From positions 1-64,000 of the forward strand of contig MCFE01000015.1 of NCBI GenBank assembly GCA_002104905.1: a DNA stretch of 64,000 nt. Direction: 5' to 3'. Shown here piece by piece: positions 35,066-46,904 of this stretch; position 1 is the first letter of the stretch, and the number at the start of each line of letters is the position of its first letter. A program made the translations under genes and the position numbers. Under the pieces are notes generated by a model that worked only from the letters and a program-made list of their open reading frames with translations, was not told the DNA's origin and did not search any database. Source of the DNA: Basidiobolus meristosporus CBS 931.73. Lineage: Eukaryota > Basidiobolomycota > Basidiobolomycetes > Basidiobolales > Basidiobolaceae.

Positions 35066-36112
35066 ATGGTGTGTAGAAATATTGTTACTCTGATACTTCT
35101 TTGCTTGACTTCACTCTCAGGTAACTACCATGAATCTAGGTTGACCTTGTTATCCTTTAATTCCTGATTCTTTTGCAACTGGAATAGTGTCTGTTCTCGC
35201 AATTCGCACGAGATCTACCAGTGTGCTAGGGAGTTTGGATGGATGTACCTACTGCCCAAGAATTCGAATTGGTTGTTTTAATGGATGCAAGCCCAACGAG
35301 ACCTGCAAATATTCTCCTAGAACTTGTGGTCAATGTGCGAATGCACAATGCGTAGAGAATCAGGAACCTCCATCAACTGAAGGCGAATGTGTGATATGCC
35401 CACAAATCTTTCCAGCGTGCAACCTTGCTTGCAAGAAGGGGTACCAATGTGAGGTTCAAAAGCAGACATGCTCTAGTTGCGCTCATGCTGCCTGCGTGCC
35501 ACAAAGTATCTTTGAGCTTACGTTAGTAAATCTGGTAATGCCAATATTAATATTTTCATTCCCTTTAGAAACCACGAAGCCTATACCCCCACCAAAATCT
35601 TGCCTAATTTGTCCACAATTCATCCCGCCTTGTACCCTGGCCTGTAAGAAAGGATTCGAATGTAAAATCCAAAGACAGACATGCTCTGCCTGTGCTCACG
35701 CCGCCTGCGTACCAAAGAGTAGTCCTAATCATAGATGTATTTGATGTTGCACAGTCTGATAATTGGTTGATGTTAGAGACGACTGGACCAACTCCAAGGC
35801 CAACACCATGTAAGATTTGCCTGCAATTTATCCCACCCTGCAACTTGGATTGCAAGAAAGGAACCAAGTGTGCAATTCAAAAACAAACATGTTCGTCCTG
35901 CAGCAAGCCTACATGTGTCCCGGATACAAGTACTTCCTGCCCCTCCGAAATCCGCTTCTAACCCGAGAATTAATTTCTTTACCATCCTAGGTGCTGATGA
36001 ATATGAAGGCCAAACGGTTGATGCAGATCACGACTCCGATCTACCCGAAACCCAGAATTACGATGTCTCTGGAGATGATGATATTGATGATTCCGACTCG
36101 ATGGAGTATTAG
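35066..36112 (+). CDS. Secreted Cys-rich protein with four Opy2-like modules
   Basis: Five exons: 35066-35120 (signal peptide MVCRNIVTLILLCLTSLS), 35188-35505, 35569-35718, 35777-35929 and 35991-36112. The mature protein is four tandem modules of the form C-x2-CP-x3-P-x2-C-x3-C-x2-G-x2-C-x4-QTC-x2-C-x4-C. Examples are CVICPQIFPACNLACKKGYQ, CLICPQFIPPCTLACKKGFE and CKICLQFIPPCNLDCKKGTK. This matches the Opy2 N-terminal domain pattern, found in the membrane anchor of the yeast HOG pathway. Here there is no TM segment; the C-terminus is acidic (DSDLPETQNYDVSGDDDID). All internal introns are phase 1, and modules 3 and 4 are each a single exon. Role unknown; a wall or secreted adhesion/sensor protein is plausible. 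Confidence 0.8.
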
Positions 36113-36501
36113 TTGAGGAATTCTTCTGTTGTGGAAAAGTCTTAACTCCAATCCTAATTAAACCAAGCTAGCAATGCCACCTTGCTGGCCAGGCGTGACT
36201 GCTACTGGCATTATAAATCAATCCCACCATTTGTCATGATTTTTATTGTGGAAGCCTACCGTGTGCATTTCGGTCAATTTAATATGCTGTTTCGGTAATT
36301 CGGGATACAGTATTGTGTAATATGAGACCCTGGGTGACACAACGCTGAATTTACATTTCCTCTTTGTCAGCAGTTATGAGGCTCACACACCATCTGTATG
36401 GTGGTCTCTATCACGTGACCTATGCGGCGTGGCAATATTGGCTGATTGAACTTGGTATATATTATAGTAGAATCCTTTGGTAGCGTATTCAACCATACGA
36501 C
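36113..36501. other. Intergenic, same-strand spacer
   Basis: No gene seen. TATATATTATAG near 36458 lies just upstream of the next start codon. Confidence 0.5.
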
Positions 36502-37794
36502 ATGGATATTCAAACGCTTTTCGGTGTAAAGGACAAAATCGTTCTCGTTACTGGTGGAGGTCGTGGGTAAGAACAAAGCTGCATATCCAGGCCAATATGC
36601 CTTTTCTCAAGTCCTTAACTCCTTTCCTTGCAGAATTGGTTTGATGATTGCCAAGGTGGGTTTTTACTTGAGATAGATAAGCATACACTCTCATACGAAC
36701 CGGCCCGTTCTCTCTTAGGCATATGTTGCTAACGGTGCCAAAGTATATATCTCCTCTCGCTCCAAGGAGGTGTGCGACAAAGTAGCCAGCCAACTCAATA
36801 AAGAGGGCCCCGGACAATGCATTAGTGTTCCAGCGGATCTACAGCATCTGGAGCAAGTCAAGAATCTCGCTCAGGAGATTGAGCGCCGTGAAGGAAGTAA
36901 GTGCTTACCCCTCCGTAGGCCTTCAAATAAGCGTTCCACTAAGGCTCGATATAGAACTACACATACTGGTCAATAATGCTGGGGCAAATGTAATTTCAAT
37001 TTCAATACCAGCTTGACCTCTCTTCATGCTCTGATCTTTCTAATTTCATGTAGTGGGGAGCCCCATTGAGCTCATATCCGGACGAGGCGTTTGAGGTAGA
37101 CATCTTTGGAACACTAGTACATATCGAAATCTAACATCCCAACCATTTTCAAAGAAAGTGATGAACCTTAATCTGAAGCGAGTGTTCAGCCTTACCCAGG
37201 CGTAAGTAAGCTGGATTTAAGCATTCCAGCCGGTGTTGGTCTGACATTGCTAGACAATTCTAGATTGATCCCATTGCTTGAAAAGACCGCCTCTCAGGAT
37301 GATCCAGCCAGAATCATCAATATTGGCTCAGTAGATGGTAGGCAGCCGTGGGCTTAGATTTCCAACCAGTAACTGGCCTCTAATCAAACCTCCACCTAAG
37401 GAATCCGTGTTCCCGCACTGGAGACTTTTGCTTATTCGGCAAGTAAGGCTGCATTACACCATATGACCAAGGTGTTGGCACATCATCTTGGCCCTCAGTT
37501 CATCACAGTGAACGCCATCGCCCCTGGGCCTTTTGAGAGCAAGATGATGAACGCAACCCTGGAGAAGTTCAGAGACTCCATCGAAGGGAGCAACCCCTTG
37601 AAAAGAATCGGCAGACCGTCTGACATTGGAGGTACTTTGACTCTCTATCATCCTTTCGGAAATTCTTCCCTCTAACCTTTTTGTTTGGTCATCACCTAGG
37701 AACCTGCATCTACTTGTCGTCAAGAGCTGGCTCCTACACCAATGGTGCAATCATCACCAACGATGGCGGTGCCGTTATAACGGCCAAATTGTAA
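36502..37794 (+). CDS. Short-chain dehydrogenase/reductase
   Basis: Nine exons (36502-36566, 36634-36655, 36719-36900, 36944-36989, 37054-37095, 37155-37201, 37264-37337, 37401-37631, 37700-37794) give 267 residues, classical SDR length. Rossmann motif VLVTGGGRGIGLMIAK spans intron 1; VYISSRS follows beta-2, an Arg/Ser pattern favouring NADP(H). HILVNNAGAN is the NNAG motif, NIGSVDG carries the catalytic Ser, and YSASKAALHH is YxxxK. The tail GTCIYLSSRAGSYTNGAIIT, then NDGGA, is the usual C-terminus. Overall it resembles the 3-oxoacyl-ACP reductase/RhlG-like group. The substrate cannot be set from sequence alone. The neighbouring CoA-transferase is on the same strand, but no functional link is shown. 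Confidence 0.9.
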
Positions 37795-38138
37795 ACCTAT
37801 CAAGTGTTAGTTTCGGTGTTTGTTTCCAACAATAAAGCCAAGTTGTATTCCATGTAGCGCACGTAGACTTTTTTGATCCCCTCCATCGCGACCATGCTCA
37901 TGTGCATGTGCGCTTAAACATCACTGTGGCCATTTTATTCCACATTCAGAGCAGCAACCTTGTTCGGTGTGACTATATAGAGAGGGTGGAGATTGTGCTG
38001 ATCACCATTTATGGTAAATCCATCTAACAGTTCGAGCCTGCTTGGGACATCATCATATTGACTCATATCTCCCAACGATAAAATGAACCTCGGCGATGAC
38101 TAGGTTTGGGAAGCGGTTCTTCTCTTTACGTATTATCC
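37795..38138. other. Intergenic, same-strand spacer
   Basis: No gene seen. Confidence 0.5.
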
Positions 38139-39970
38139 ATGGCAAGCCAAATATTGAAGCGTCAGTTGAGTAAGTATGAGGGTGTTCGGTACCGTAAGGT
38201 GTTCGGCACATATTGAAGTTAAATTCTCCTTTGTTGGCTAAGGCACAGGGAAAATCAAACCACTTCGGGGAATTCGGGTGCTCGAAATGGGCCAAGTAAG
38301 CAAGGGGCAGTTGGTTTTTCGCCTAGTTGTCGGCATTGTGACTAACCGTGGCGTTGCTCCCTTTTGGTAGCTAATCGCTGGTCCCTTCACCGGTACAATC
38401 TTGGGATATTACGGGGCTGGTAAGTTGACGATGCGTGTCAAGGAGGCGCAATATCCACCATTCTGATTAACTCTAACTCGTTTCTTGCGGAGACAGAAGT
38501 GGTAACGTTCGGAATGGCTTAATATCATGTCAAGGAGTGTACTCAATCTGGAAGAACAAATAAGATCAAGGTGGAGCCTATTCGAGGAGGGGATCCAATC
38601 AGAGTATGGAGAGATTTGGATAAGGATGGGGTGTCTCCTTGGTTTCGTTCCCTCGGAAGAAACAAGAAGTCGTGCACGATCGATCTGAAAACACCCAAGG
38701 GTCAAGAGTGAGTGGTATCATATATCCAGCAAATTCCAACCCGGTTCCTGATATTTTGTCAAAGACTTGTCAAGCAGCTAGCCGAGAAATCAGACGTCTT
38801 AATCGAAAATTTCCGACCGAATACCATGGAGAAATGGGGCCTAGGGCCAGGTAAAACCCACGTTAACGTTTACACTGCTGATTTCCTGACCAATTTATTC
38901 AACAGACGAAATCTACAAATTGAACCCTGATCTGATCTACACCAGGGTCTCGGGTTATGGCCAGACAGGCCCATATTCTAGTCGCCCTGGATTCGCATCC
39001 GTCTGCGAGGTAGGCTGTGTTGCATGCATGGTTTTCGAGCGTCTACAGAACATTGTGATTGTAGGGAATGGGCGGGTTCCGATACGTCAACGGATTCCCT
39101 GGAGAAGCCCCCGTCCGGCCAAACATGAGTTTAGGAGACTCGTTGGCCGGGCTTCATGCGGCGTTTGGGGTCTTGCTGGGATTGATCGCAAGAGACAAGC
39201 TGAAACAAGAGGCATTGCTCCAACCGCCCAATGGGCCCGGCAAGACTGGCCAGGTGGTAGACGTAGCGATTTATGAAAGTGTGTTCAACATGATGGAGTC
39301 CATCGTACCAGATTACGATAGATTTGGAAAGGTAAATCCACCTTCAACTCGCCCATTCTATTGCTGACTCCTCTCCCAGATTAGAGAAGCCTCCGGCACC
39401 ACCCTGACCGGCATTGTCCCCACAAACGTCTACCAATGCAAGGATGGGAAATACGTGATTATTGGTGGAAATGGGGATTCCATCTACAAAAGGTTAATGA
39501 CCACAGCTGGGAGACCGGATCTGGTAAGTAGGCCATTCAATGATGCGTGATATCGCCCACTCACCATCCCATCTTAGACAACCGAAGAGTACGGGAATAA
39601 TGCGGATAGAGTCCAGCATCAAGCGGTGATTGATGGGGCCATTTCCAGCTGGACAAAAACCCTGACTGCTGCTCAAGTCCTCGAAGCTCTAGACGCCTCT
39701 AATGTACCTTCGGGTAGAATATACAACGCCAAGGATATTGTGGAAGACGACCAGTATAACGCGCGAAACATGATAGAGACGGTGGATGTCAATGGGACCT
39801 CATTGAAGATCCCCGCCATAACACCCAAGCTCTCTGAAACCCCAGGGTCCACCGAATGGGCAGGTCCTAATCTCGGGCAGCACAACAGAGAGGTCTTCTT
39901 GGAACTTCTTGGTATTCCGGAACAGGAGGCGAATCAATTGGTCAAGGAAAAGATTATTGGCGGAATATAA
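38139..39970 (+). CDS. Class III (CaiB/BaiF) CoA-transferase, SUGCT-like
   Basis: Ten exons give 422 residues: 38139-38169, 38249-38295, 38371-38419, a 5-nt exon 38497-38501, 38565-38707, 38765-38850, 38906-39009, 39065-39331, 39380-39523 and 39578-39970. Motifs: [87 protein letters not shown] and [18 protein letters not shown], where the Asp is the expected catalytic residue forming acyl-enzyme anhydrides. The start [15 protein letters not shown] is basic and amphipathic, suggesting mitochondrial import. The fungal/animal relative SUGCT moves CoA from succinyl- or glutaryl-CoA to dicarboxylates; the exact substrate here is inferred. Without the 5-nt exon the frame cannot cross from YYGA to VIKVEP. 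Confidence 0.9.
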
Positions 39971-40103
39971 AAGCACGCCAATTCATGCATAAAAAATAAA
40001 CATTCATCCCTCTGGATTTCCGCGTCAACTGGTAAATACTTGCTGTTATGCGGCTTGAGGTATTCCAGCGTTGATGTCATACCGAGCTTGGCATCAGAAT
40101 CTC

Positions 40104-40111
40104 TATAAAAG
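40104..40111 (+). promoter_or_regulatory. TATA box of the GPI-type surface protein gene
   Basis: TATAAAAG about 85-90 bp upstream of the ATG at 40195. Confidence 0.55.
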
Positions 40112-40194
40112 CCTCAGAGGATTAGCAAGAATTGCTCATCCGATTCTCACAAGACATTCTAACCCGTCGAAGGGTCTGTTCTCTATTTACCAGC

Positions 40195-41394
40195 ATGTTC
40201 AAATCAAGTACTGCTCTTCTATTTTTGTTTACTGCCAGTTTGGTGCACGGACAGACTATGGCCGCTGCGAGTGACGGTAGGGTGGATGATAATACATATC
40301 ATGCAAAATGTTGTAATTGTGCTAAAGGACTTGGAAACTCTAGTGTGTGCTTCACAATGCGCGGGAGCAACTGATACTGATTGCATCAGCTGCCTAGGTT
40401 TGTTACTTGAATATGGCTCAGTGAAACAAGTAGCTAACCACCAACCTTGAATTCAGCTCAAACTTCACTGAACTGTGCCAAGGCTTGCAATGAATCATCC
40501 CCAACGCTCCAAATCAATTGTATCAGGAATTGTATCCCTGGTCAAGACCAGAACGCGAACAACCAGCCAACCAATCAGGGTTCCATTACCGTGGTGTTCA
40601 CCTCCACTGTTCCCATAGAGGCCACCGGTACCCTAGGTCCAGTCAGCATCATCCCAGCAACCAGCGGGGAGGTCTCCATCCAAACGATAAATCCTCAGAG
40701 CGAGTCCTCTTTTATCGCAGCAAGTCCTACAAGTATATCCTATGATACGACAATAACAGCAACTCACACCATCACACCTAGTCCAACTGGGAACGGTGGT
40801 GGGGTACACAGCAATACCACACCGGAATATTCCTCAACCACAGCCTTGGTAGCTCCTATTCCAACTCAAAACAACCCCCCAAATCAAGGACAACCTCCAT
40901 TTGGCACCGATGTATTTAGTACATTCGAGTTTCCCAGTGGAAATGGAGGCGGCGCAGGGATCATGCCTACCCAGCCTGACCAAAGAATACCTACTATCGC
41001 GAGTACAGCAATTCCAACCGAAGCATTCCCATCTGATAGCCCTAGCGTACTACCTAGTCCATCGAGTATACCTTCACAAGCACCAACTGGCCAGTCCAAC
41101 TCTCCAACTAGCCCACAATCTAATCAACCGGTCCAAGCTACATCTAACCCAGCACCAACTGAACAACCGCCCACCATTAGCCAAAACTCGCCTCTACCTA
41201 CCAGTGACAACAATAACTCGGGTGAAAGAAACGCACCAACCCCTATTGTGACAGCGCAAACTTCAGCAACCGTGTCAACCGCCGGCCACATCCGGCCTTC
41301 AGCTGCATTATACTCGGGGACAAATTCGGCTCCTAACGCCTCATTATCTTTGTTGGCAATCATCATCGCCTCTTTATTAGTCTCCCTTGTTTAA
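40195..41394 (+). CDS. Secreted mucin-like, probably GPI-anchored surface protein
   Basis: Three exons (40195-40276, 40344-40397, 40457-41394) give 357 residues. Signal peptide: MFKSSTALLFLFTASLVHGQ. A short Cys-rich head follows (VCASQCAGATDTDCISCL, then LNCAKACNESSP and INCIRNCIPGQ), with eight or more cysteines in about 60 residues. The rest is dense in Ser, Thr, Pro, Asn and Gln, with likely O-glycosylation. The C-terminus NASLSLLAIIIASLLVSLV is hydrophobic after small residues, as expected for a GPI-attachment signal. Cys-head plus ST-rich stalk is a common cell-wall protein plan in fungi. No enzymatic domain. Exon 2 is inferred from frame and Cys spacing; reading straight through gives an early stop. 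Confidence 0.75.
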
Positions 41395-41794
41395 TGGACC
41401 ATTGTACGGAATTCACACCAATAAATAGCACATGGACACTCCATCCAACAGCACAACAAACCCATCACATCAGCCCAGGTGATAGGTTTACCAGGAAATT
41501 GCCAGGTTTAGTTGAACCCTTTGTTTGGCCCGCCATCTGAAAATATGGCCAACACGAGAAACTGGGGGGAAACGAAAAAAAGGCCATTTACCACCCCCCA
41601 TTTCATCCAAATTCCCACATTGCGGAAATGTTCCCGGATTCATCAGTATAATTTTGGGAAATCTTGAGCCGATGGTTTCTTGTTAGAATGAAACATGATC
41701 CAAAAGGAATCGGAAAATAAGTTGTATGGATTTTCGCACCTTGTAGCTTGACCTTCTCCTTTGTATCTCTGACTGTTGAAAGTGGGTGAATCTT
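41395..41794. other. Intergenic, same-strand spacer
   Basis: Contains A-rich and C-rich runs (about 41565-41610). No gene seen. Confidence 0.5.
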
Positions 41795-43183
41795 ATGAGG
41801 GTTTTATTGAACAACCTCTGGCTCTCGCAAATATGCGGATATGCCTCCCTATGCTTTTGGGTGGTGGTATTTACCCCGTAAGTTCGAGCGTTCTATGTGC
41901 AGTTTAGAAGCATGCTGACGGTGCACTTCCATTGAATAGCCAGCTGTATGAGAATTGGAAACGGAAAAACAGCAGCTCTTTGTCGCTTACTTTTGTGACT
42001 ATCTGGATAGCCGGGGATGTTTTCAACTTGATTGGCGCCTATCTTCAGCAACTACTTCCCACCATGGTATTTTCTCCTCGAATTCGACTGTCTTGACCTT
42101 ACCCAGACTCATTGCCCGAAAGCTTTTCCTGGCGTTTTACTATTCTTTAGCCGATGTAATCACCTCTACTAGACCTTTCTGTTGTTGCGACATAAGCTTA
42201 CCTCGAACCCCACCTTAGGTTGTCCTCCTCTTCCAAGTCATTTACTACCGACGTAATGATCCATATGAAGATGAAGAGCAATCTGCATTGATACACAGCA
42301 GTCATGATTCATATCACTCAACTACGAGCAGTACCGAAGCCATTTCTCGAAGACGAACTGTCAACTGGGCTTATCTGTTTCTAGCAATATTTTGCCTAGT
42401 GGGGTTAGGAATCGTTGGCAGCAAGTACAGACACAGTACAGACAATCGGAACCATGGCCATCCAATCGCCAAAGAATTGCTTTTCCCGAACGTAAGATAG
42501 TTGACGCAGTCTTTCCCATGAGGATATACCTTCGAATAGATCGTTGCTAACACTGTCATCCCAGGGGATCGTCAATTTTCCTGTCGAAGGAGAAATCGCC
42601 CTTGTCCCACAGATATTTGGCTGGATATCGGCCTTTTTGTATGGTAAGAGATTTGGTCCTTTTTCGCACACGCGCACGCGCACACCCTCCGAGATATTGA
42701 TGCTGTTTATGCTAGTCGGAGCGCGGATTCCGCAGATATGGAAAAATTACCAGGATAAGTCGTGTGATGGGCTCTCTTGGATCATGTTCGCGTTATGCGT
42801 GCTTGGGAATCTCTCCTACGTAGGAGTAAGTCTTCATTCAGCACCCTTCATGGATTGCAACTCCCCACTAATCACATGCCCAGTCGATTCTTTTCCACTC
42901 AACCGAAAGCTGGTATATACTCAAGAATCTGGCCTGGCTCGTTGGAAGGTATGAAACATTTGGTTTGCTATTTCGAAACCGGAGCATCGCTAACATTCAC
43001 TCAAGTGGAGGAACGCTATTTTTCGATTTCGTGGTAAGTCTCAACCTACTGAACCACCCGTGTATTTCATGGGCTAACGACGTCCTTCAGATCTTCTACC
43101 AATTCTGGCTCTACCGAGGAATCAAGCGCAATGCCGATGGATACAGTGTATTCTCCACTAACGAAAGCACTCTCTCGGTGTAG
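41795..43183 (+). CDS. PQ-loop repeat transporter (Ypq1/PQLC2-like)
   Basis: Nine exons (41795-41877, 41940-42066, 42123-42155, 42219-42491, 42565-42643, 42716-42825, 42884-42948, 43006-43033, 43091-43183) give 296 residues with about seven TM segments. The two PQ motifs are FWVVVFTPQLYENWKRKNSS and YVGARIPQIWKNYQDKSCDG; the prolines act as helix hinges. Between them is a polar Ser/Thr/Arg loop (HSSHDSYHSTTSSTEAISR). Relatives Ypq1-3 and animal PQLC2 export cationic amino acids (Lys, Arg) from vacuole or lysosome. Position of the loop and the spacing of PQ motifs match that group; substrate is inferred. Exons 3 (33 nt) and 8 (28 nt) are very short. Confidence 0.9.
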
Positions 43184-44218
43184 ACCAGGATGTGTTGCTG
43201 GCCCTAATCCCTGTCGTCTTGCGACATGTACCATTTAATTGATTAAATCCGCACAGACCACGAATACGCTACCATACTACTACCACCACTACCACTACCA
43301 TCACTATCACCACCGCACGCCCCTCCCCCTGTGGCCATGTAAATAGCTCAACGGGCCTTGTTTTGATATTCTGACCAAGTGTTCCATCGAGAATCTAAAT
43401 AAACGTATTCTTGAGGGGCGACTGGCAAGACCAAATCACCCATGCAATGCAGTTGGCTGCTCGGAAGGTAAAAATACGAAGTCCACACGCTATTTGGGAG
43501 CGTGGCACACCACCACAACCCATTGGCCCTGGATGAATCCCGGTGTTGCCAGACATCGAAACACAACGACAAGGCTATATTTATCACCGGCACCCCGCCA
43601 TAAGGCCGCTGCCATGAAACACCATTGAGGTGTCTAAGATTAGGAACAACGGGACCACACCCTTTTCCTTCCTTGGCCGGCCTCATTTATTTTTAAGATT
43701 GGGTGGTGAGATTGGCGCGAATACCCAGCTCAGACATCACTTACAACCACCCCACAGCGGATCAGCTCCCCTCAGCACAATCCACCCGAATCTATTAATC
43801 TCATAATCACTCTCCAATCCCCAGGCATGGTCAAAATTAAGCGTCGGCGGGCCACAGCTGCACACTCTCGTCCCCATCAATTAGCCAGCATCCGATTGAA
43901 CCCTGGATGTTCTGAGGTGCAAATCATTGCCGGTGATTTTCATAACATTGATTGCCGAATATTCACCATTCGCCGGCGCCCCACCAGACCAATGGTGGAT
44001 GTCACGACGTGTACTTTGGGGCGAACGGGTCTAGCTGATTTGTTGTGGGCCGTTCCGGTTCGTGTTGTTTAGATGTGGAGGGAGAGGCTGGCCGGTTATA
44101 AGACGGGGCGGGATCACTCGCGAAGATCTTACTCACCACACTTCTCGCTCTCAGCAATTTTGGCCATTTTGCGACTGGATATCCCCCATAGATTAGGATC
44201 CCGAACGAACATGCAAGC
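43184..44218. other. Intergenic, about 1 kb, with an ACC/ACT-rich simple repeat
   Basis: 43277-43318 is a run of ACC/ACT/ATC triplets. A minus-strand frame of 112 codons (43686-43348) and a plus frame of 81 codons (43827-44072) have no recognisable domain. A TATAAG near 44097 precedes the next gene. Confidence 0.45.
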
Positions 44219-46002
44219 ATGTCTGTAACATGTTCCACCATTCAAGTCGCCCTCGCCATACTGTTGCTCCTAGCCCATACGGTAGGTCGGAGCGAAGCTG
44301 CATTAACCCTGTATCTACCTAATTTCACCCCGAGCCTTACCGTCGAGAACACCGACATGACGCGGCTGAACACCACCAATTACCACCGCATCTCCGGCAC
44401 GCTCCAGATCGCTCAGTTCATCCCAGGCTCCAACTGTCTGCTGCAAGATCCGCCCCCCAACACCACCATTCTGCTTGTGCCTTTCCGCACCGCGCAGCAA
44501 TACGGCTGTGGAACGTACTCGGACGTTGTTCGCCTGAACGGATGGATGGGGGTGGGCAATCACACCAACCACATCCCTGACGTGGCAGTGTTCACGTCGA
44601 TGAACGGCGGCACCCCAGGAATAGGGGAGTATCTCGCAGGGTCTATCTCGGTGCTTTCCCGCGGCGTGCCTATCCTCACTCTCGTGACGCAGGAGAGTAT
44701 GGATTTGTTAGTGGCGGAATTCCAACTGGGAAGCTACGCACAGATCACCGAGGGTAGGTCAAGATCCAACGGCAATCACAACCGCAATCGGGTCCATGCC
44801 TTTATCGCTAACCAGCTTTCCAGATCCAGGACCATGGGCGAGGCTCCGGAGATCGAAGGAACTTCTCGTCTATACCGTCATAGTGAACATACTGTTTGCC
44901 TTGCTGGCCCTTGTTTCACTCAGGGGCCTATTCACCGTGCTCATGTCTCTCTCGGATCGTTGGGTGACCGGGAATGCCAGATTCTATGTGTATCCAGGGA
45001 TCCTGTGGATCTCTTTGTGTAAGTTTCATGGCCTGGCTCATCATGGATCTCATGCAGCCTAATCAGTCCTTGCGTTTCTAGTCAACATCATCATGATGGA
45101 TATCGACCCGTTCGAGGTTAAAGAGAGCACCTTCTCCACCCCTGTTCGCTCGCTGCTCGTATTGGGAGGATACTTCGGTATGAATTGCACCTATGCAGTC
45201 ATTCTGTACTCATGGTAAGTGTGCGTAGGGACTGGCGTTGCTATCCATGGAGGGGCTGACAGCGTTGATTTGTAGGATCCGGCTGTGCCGGCAATTGAAC
45301 CTTCGGATTCATAAAGGGGGTCGGTTGTTGAAACAACTATCCATACCGTTCTACGGAGTAGCCATACTGAGCGTACCGCTGTATCTGATCAACGTTGCTG
45401 GGGCGGTACTCCAGGTGGTGCCTGGCATGCCCGACTGGGTCAAAGAGTTCTATCAGATAGTGACCCTGCTCTTGATTGCCATCAGCGTGTTGGAAGGGAT
45501 CGGGTTCATGGTGTTCGGATACCTGATGGTTTTCACCCTGTTTCAATTCTCTACCGAGCAAAATGCTGAGCTGCGACTCTCGCGGCTGAACACTGCCAAA
45601 AAGGTAACTCCGGTGGAAAAGCCAGTTCAAACAACGAACTACTCACGCCTCCATCTCTAGCTCATCATGATGACCACTGCACTCACCGCCGGGCTCTATC
45701 TATGGGGAGTGGTGATAATCCTGGTGTTTAGCCAACAATTAACCATCGGGAAATTCTGGATCACCAGGATCCTCCAGGATTTCAGTGTCATCCTCTCCTC
45801 GTTTGCGCTCATCCATGTGCTGCATCAGAAGTCGTTCACGAGCGAATCCGAGGAGCTAGACGACGAGGAGTTCCGAGCGAGCGCCCCCACAGTCACCATC
45901 AAGCAAGTGTCCAAAGGCTGTGGCTCCGACAAGAAGCTGGAATCATGGAGCATTGTCTCGCTGAGCTACGAGGATCTTAATGATACCGTTATATCCAGCT
46001 AG
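44219..46002 (+). CDS. Seven-TM receptor-like protein with extracellular domain
   Basis: Five exons (44219-44753, 44824-45018, 45082-45214, 45276-45603, 45661-46002) give 510 residues. Signal peptide: VALAILLLLAHTVGRSEA. The extracellular part (about residues 30-180) contains NTT and NHT glycosylation sites and ILLVPF...CGTYSDVVRLNG...VPILTLVTQESMDLLVAE, reminiscent of a protease-associated (PA) domain, by eye only. Seven hydrophobic segments follow, starting VYTVIVNILFALLALVSL and including LLVLGGYFGMNCTYAVILYS, GVAILSVPLYLINVAGAVL, IVTLLLIAISVLEGIGFMVF, ALTAGLYLWGVVIILVF and FSVILSSFALIHVLH. The tail is acidic and Ser-rich. PA-like domain plus 7TM proteins are expanded in early-diverging fungi. 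Ligand and signalling partner unknown. Confidence 0.75.
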
Positions 46003-46904
46003 TACATCCTGTAAATAGCATCCCCACCCATCCACATCCTATGTTATCCCGAATAAATACCATCTCTGCCTGGCCTGGTCAAAGCAGTACAATTCACAAC
46101 CTTGGTGACCGGTTGGATATAAATGGTTGGTAATACCCTTGGTGGCACGTGGACCGATGATGTCTTAGTGATACAAAGGTATCCTGACGTACTCGGAGCA
46201 GTCCTAGACGCCGCCGTCGCACACAATCACTGGACGCGATTCGGGATTCCAGATAGAAGGTTTCGATCCCCCCCCATAGATGTTGGCAGGGGTGATTTTC
46301 TAGAACTCTCAAGACGAAGTTGAGCCACCAATGTTTCAACCATTTCACTCCTCTTCAAACGCTTCGACCGGACCTCCCGGCTTCAACATGGTTCACTTGA
46401 AACACGCCCCCAATCACTTCACATCCCACCTTGCTGCATGACCCAGCTCACTTGTTATCTCTTTCCATTGCTCCTATTGTATACCCCAAAAGGGAATCCA
46501 GAGAGCAGCCAGTCATGTACGAAATGCATCAATATTCATTATGAATCTATGTAGCTGGATCCAATGGCGTGATGACCTTGACCCAGACCGAGATCACATG
46601 CCCAGTCACGTTACTGTCCAAGATAGCATCCTTCGTAGGGATATAAGCCTCAACAGTGTATGAAATCTGTCAGATCTCTAGCACTTCTCGTGAATTCTCC
46701 TTGGAATCCTCTGAAACTTCCCTGCTCTTGGCCGACCCGATTCAGTAGCCCATCTGCAACCCGTTCACCCAGTAACCATTTAAGCCCCCAACTCCAAGCT
46801 AACAGCCAGTCACACCGCACCATCCACCCTTCGGTTATTCTTCTCTCCTTCACAGTCTATACACCCAACACTAAACGCAACAACAACAAGCAAGCTATCC
46901 CATC
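46003..46904. other. Intergenic; no gene recognised
   Basis: Short ORFs at 46123-46323 (+) and 46348-46094 (-) overlap each other and lack domains. The pyrimidine/Ser-Thr-coding-like stretch 46700-46900 is probably the antizyme 5' leader. Confidence 0.45.

Noticed and set aside
43348-43686. 112-codon minus-strand ORF ending in a Trp/Tyr-rich tail
   Set aside because: No family recognised and no flanking exon found; the length is within chance for this composition.
43827-44072. 81-codon basic ORF starting MVKIKRRR
   Set aside because: The basic start looked like a ribosomal protein at first, but the rest matches no ribosomal family I know.
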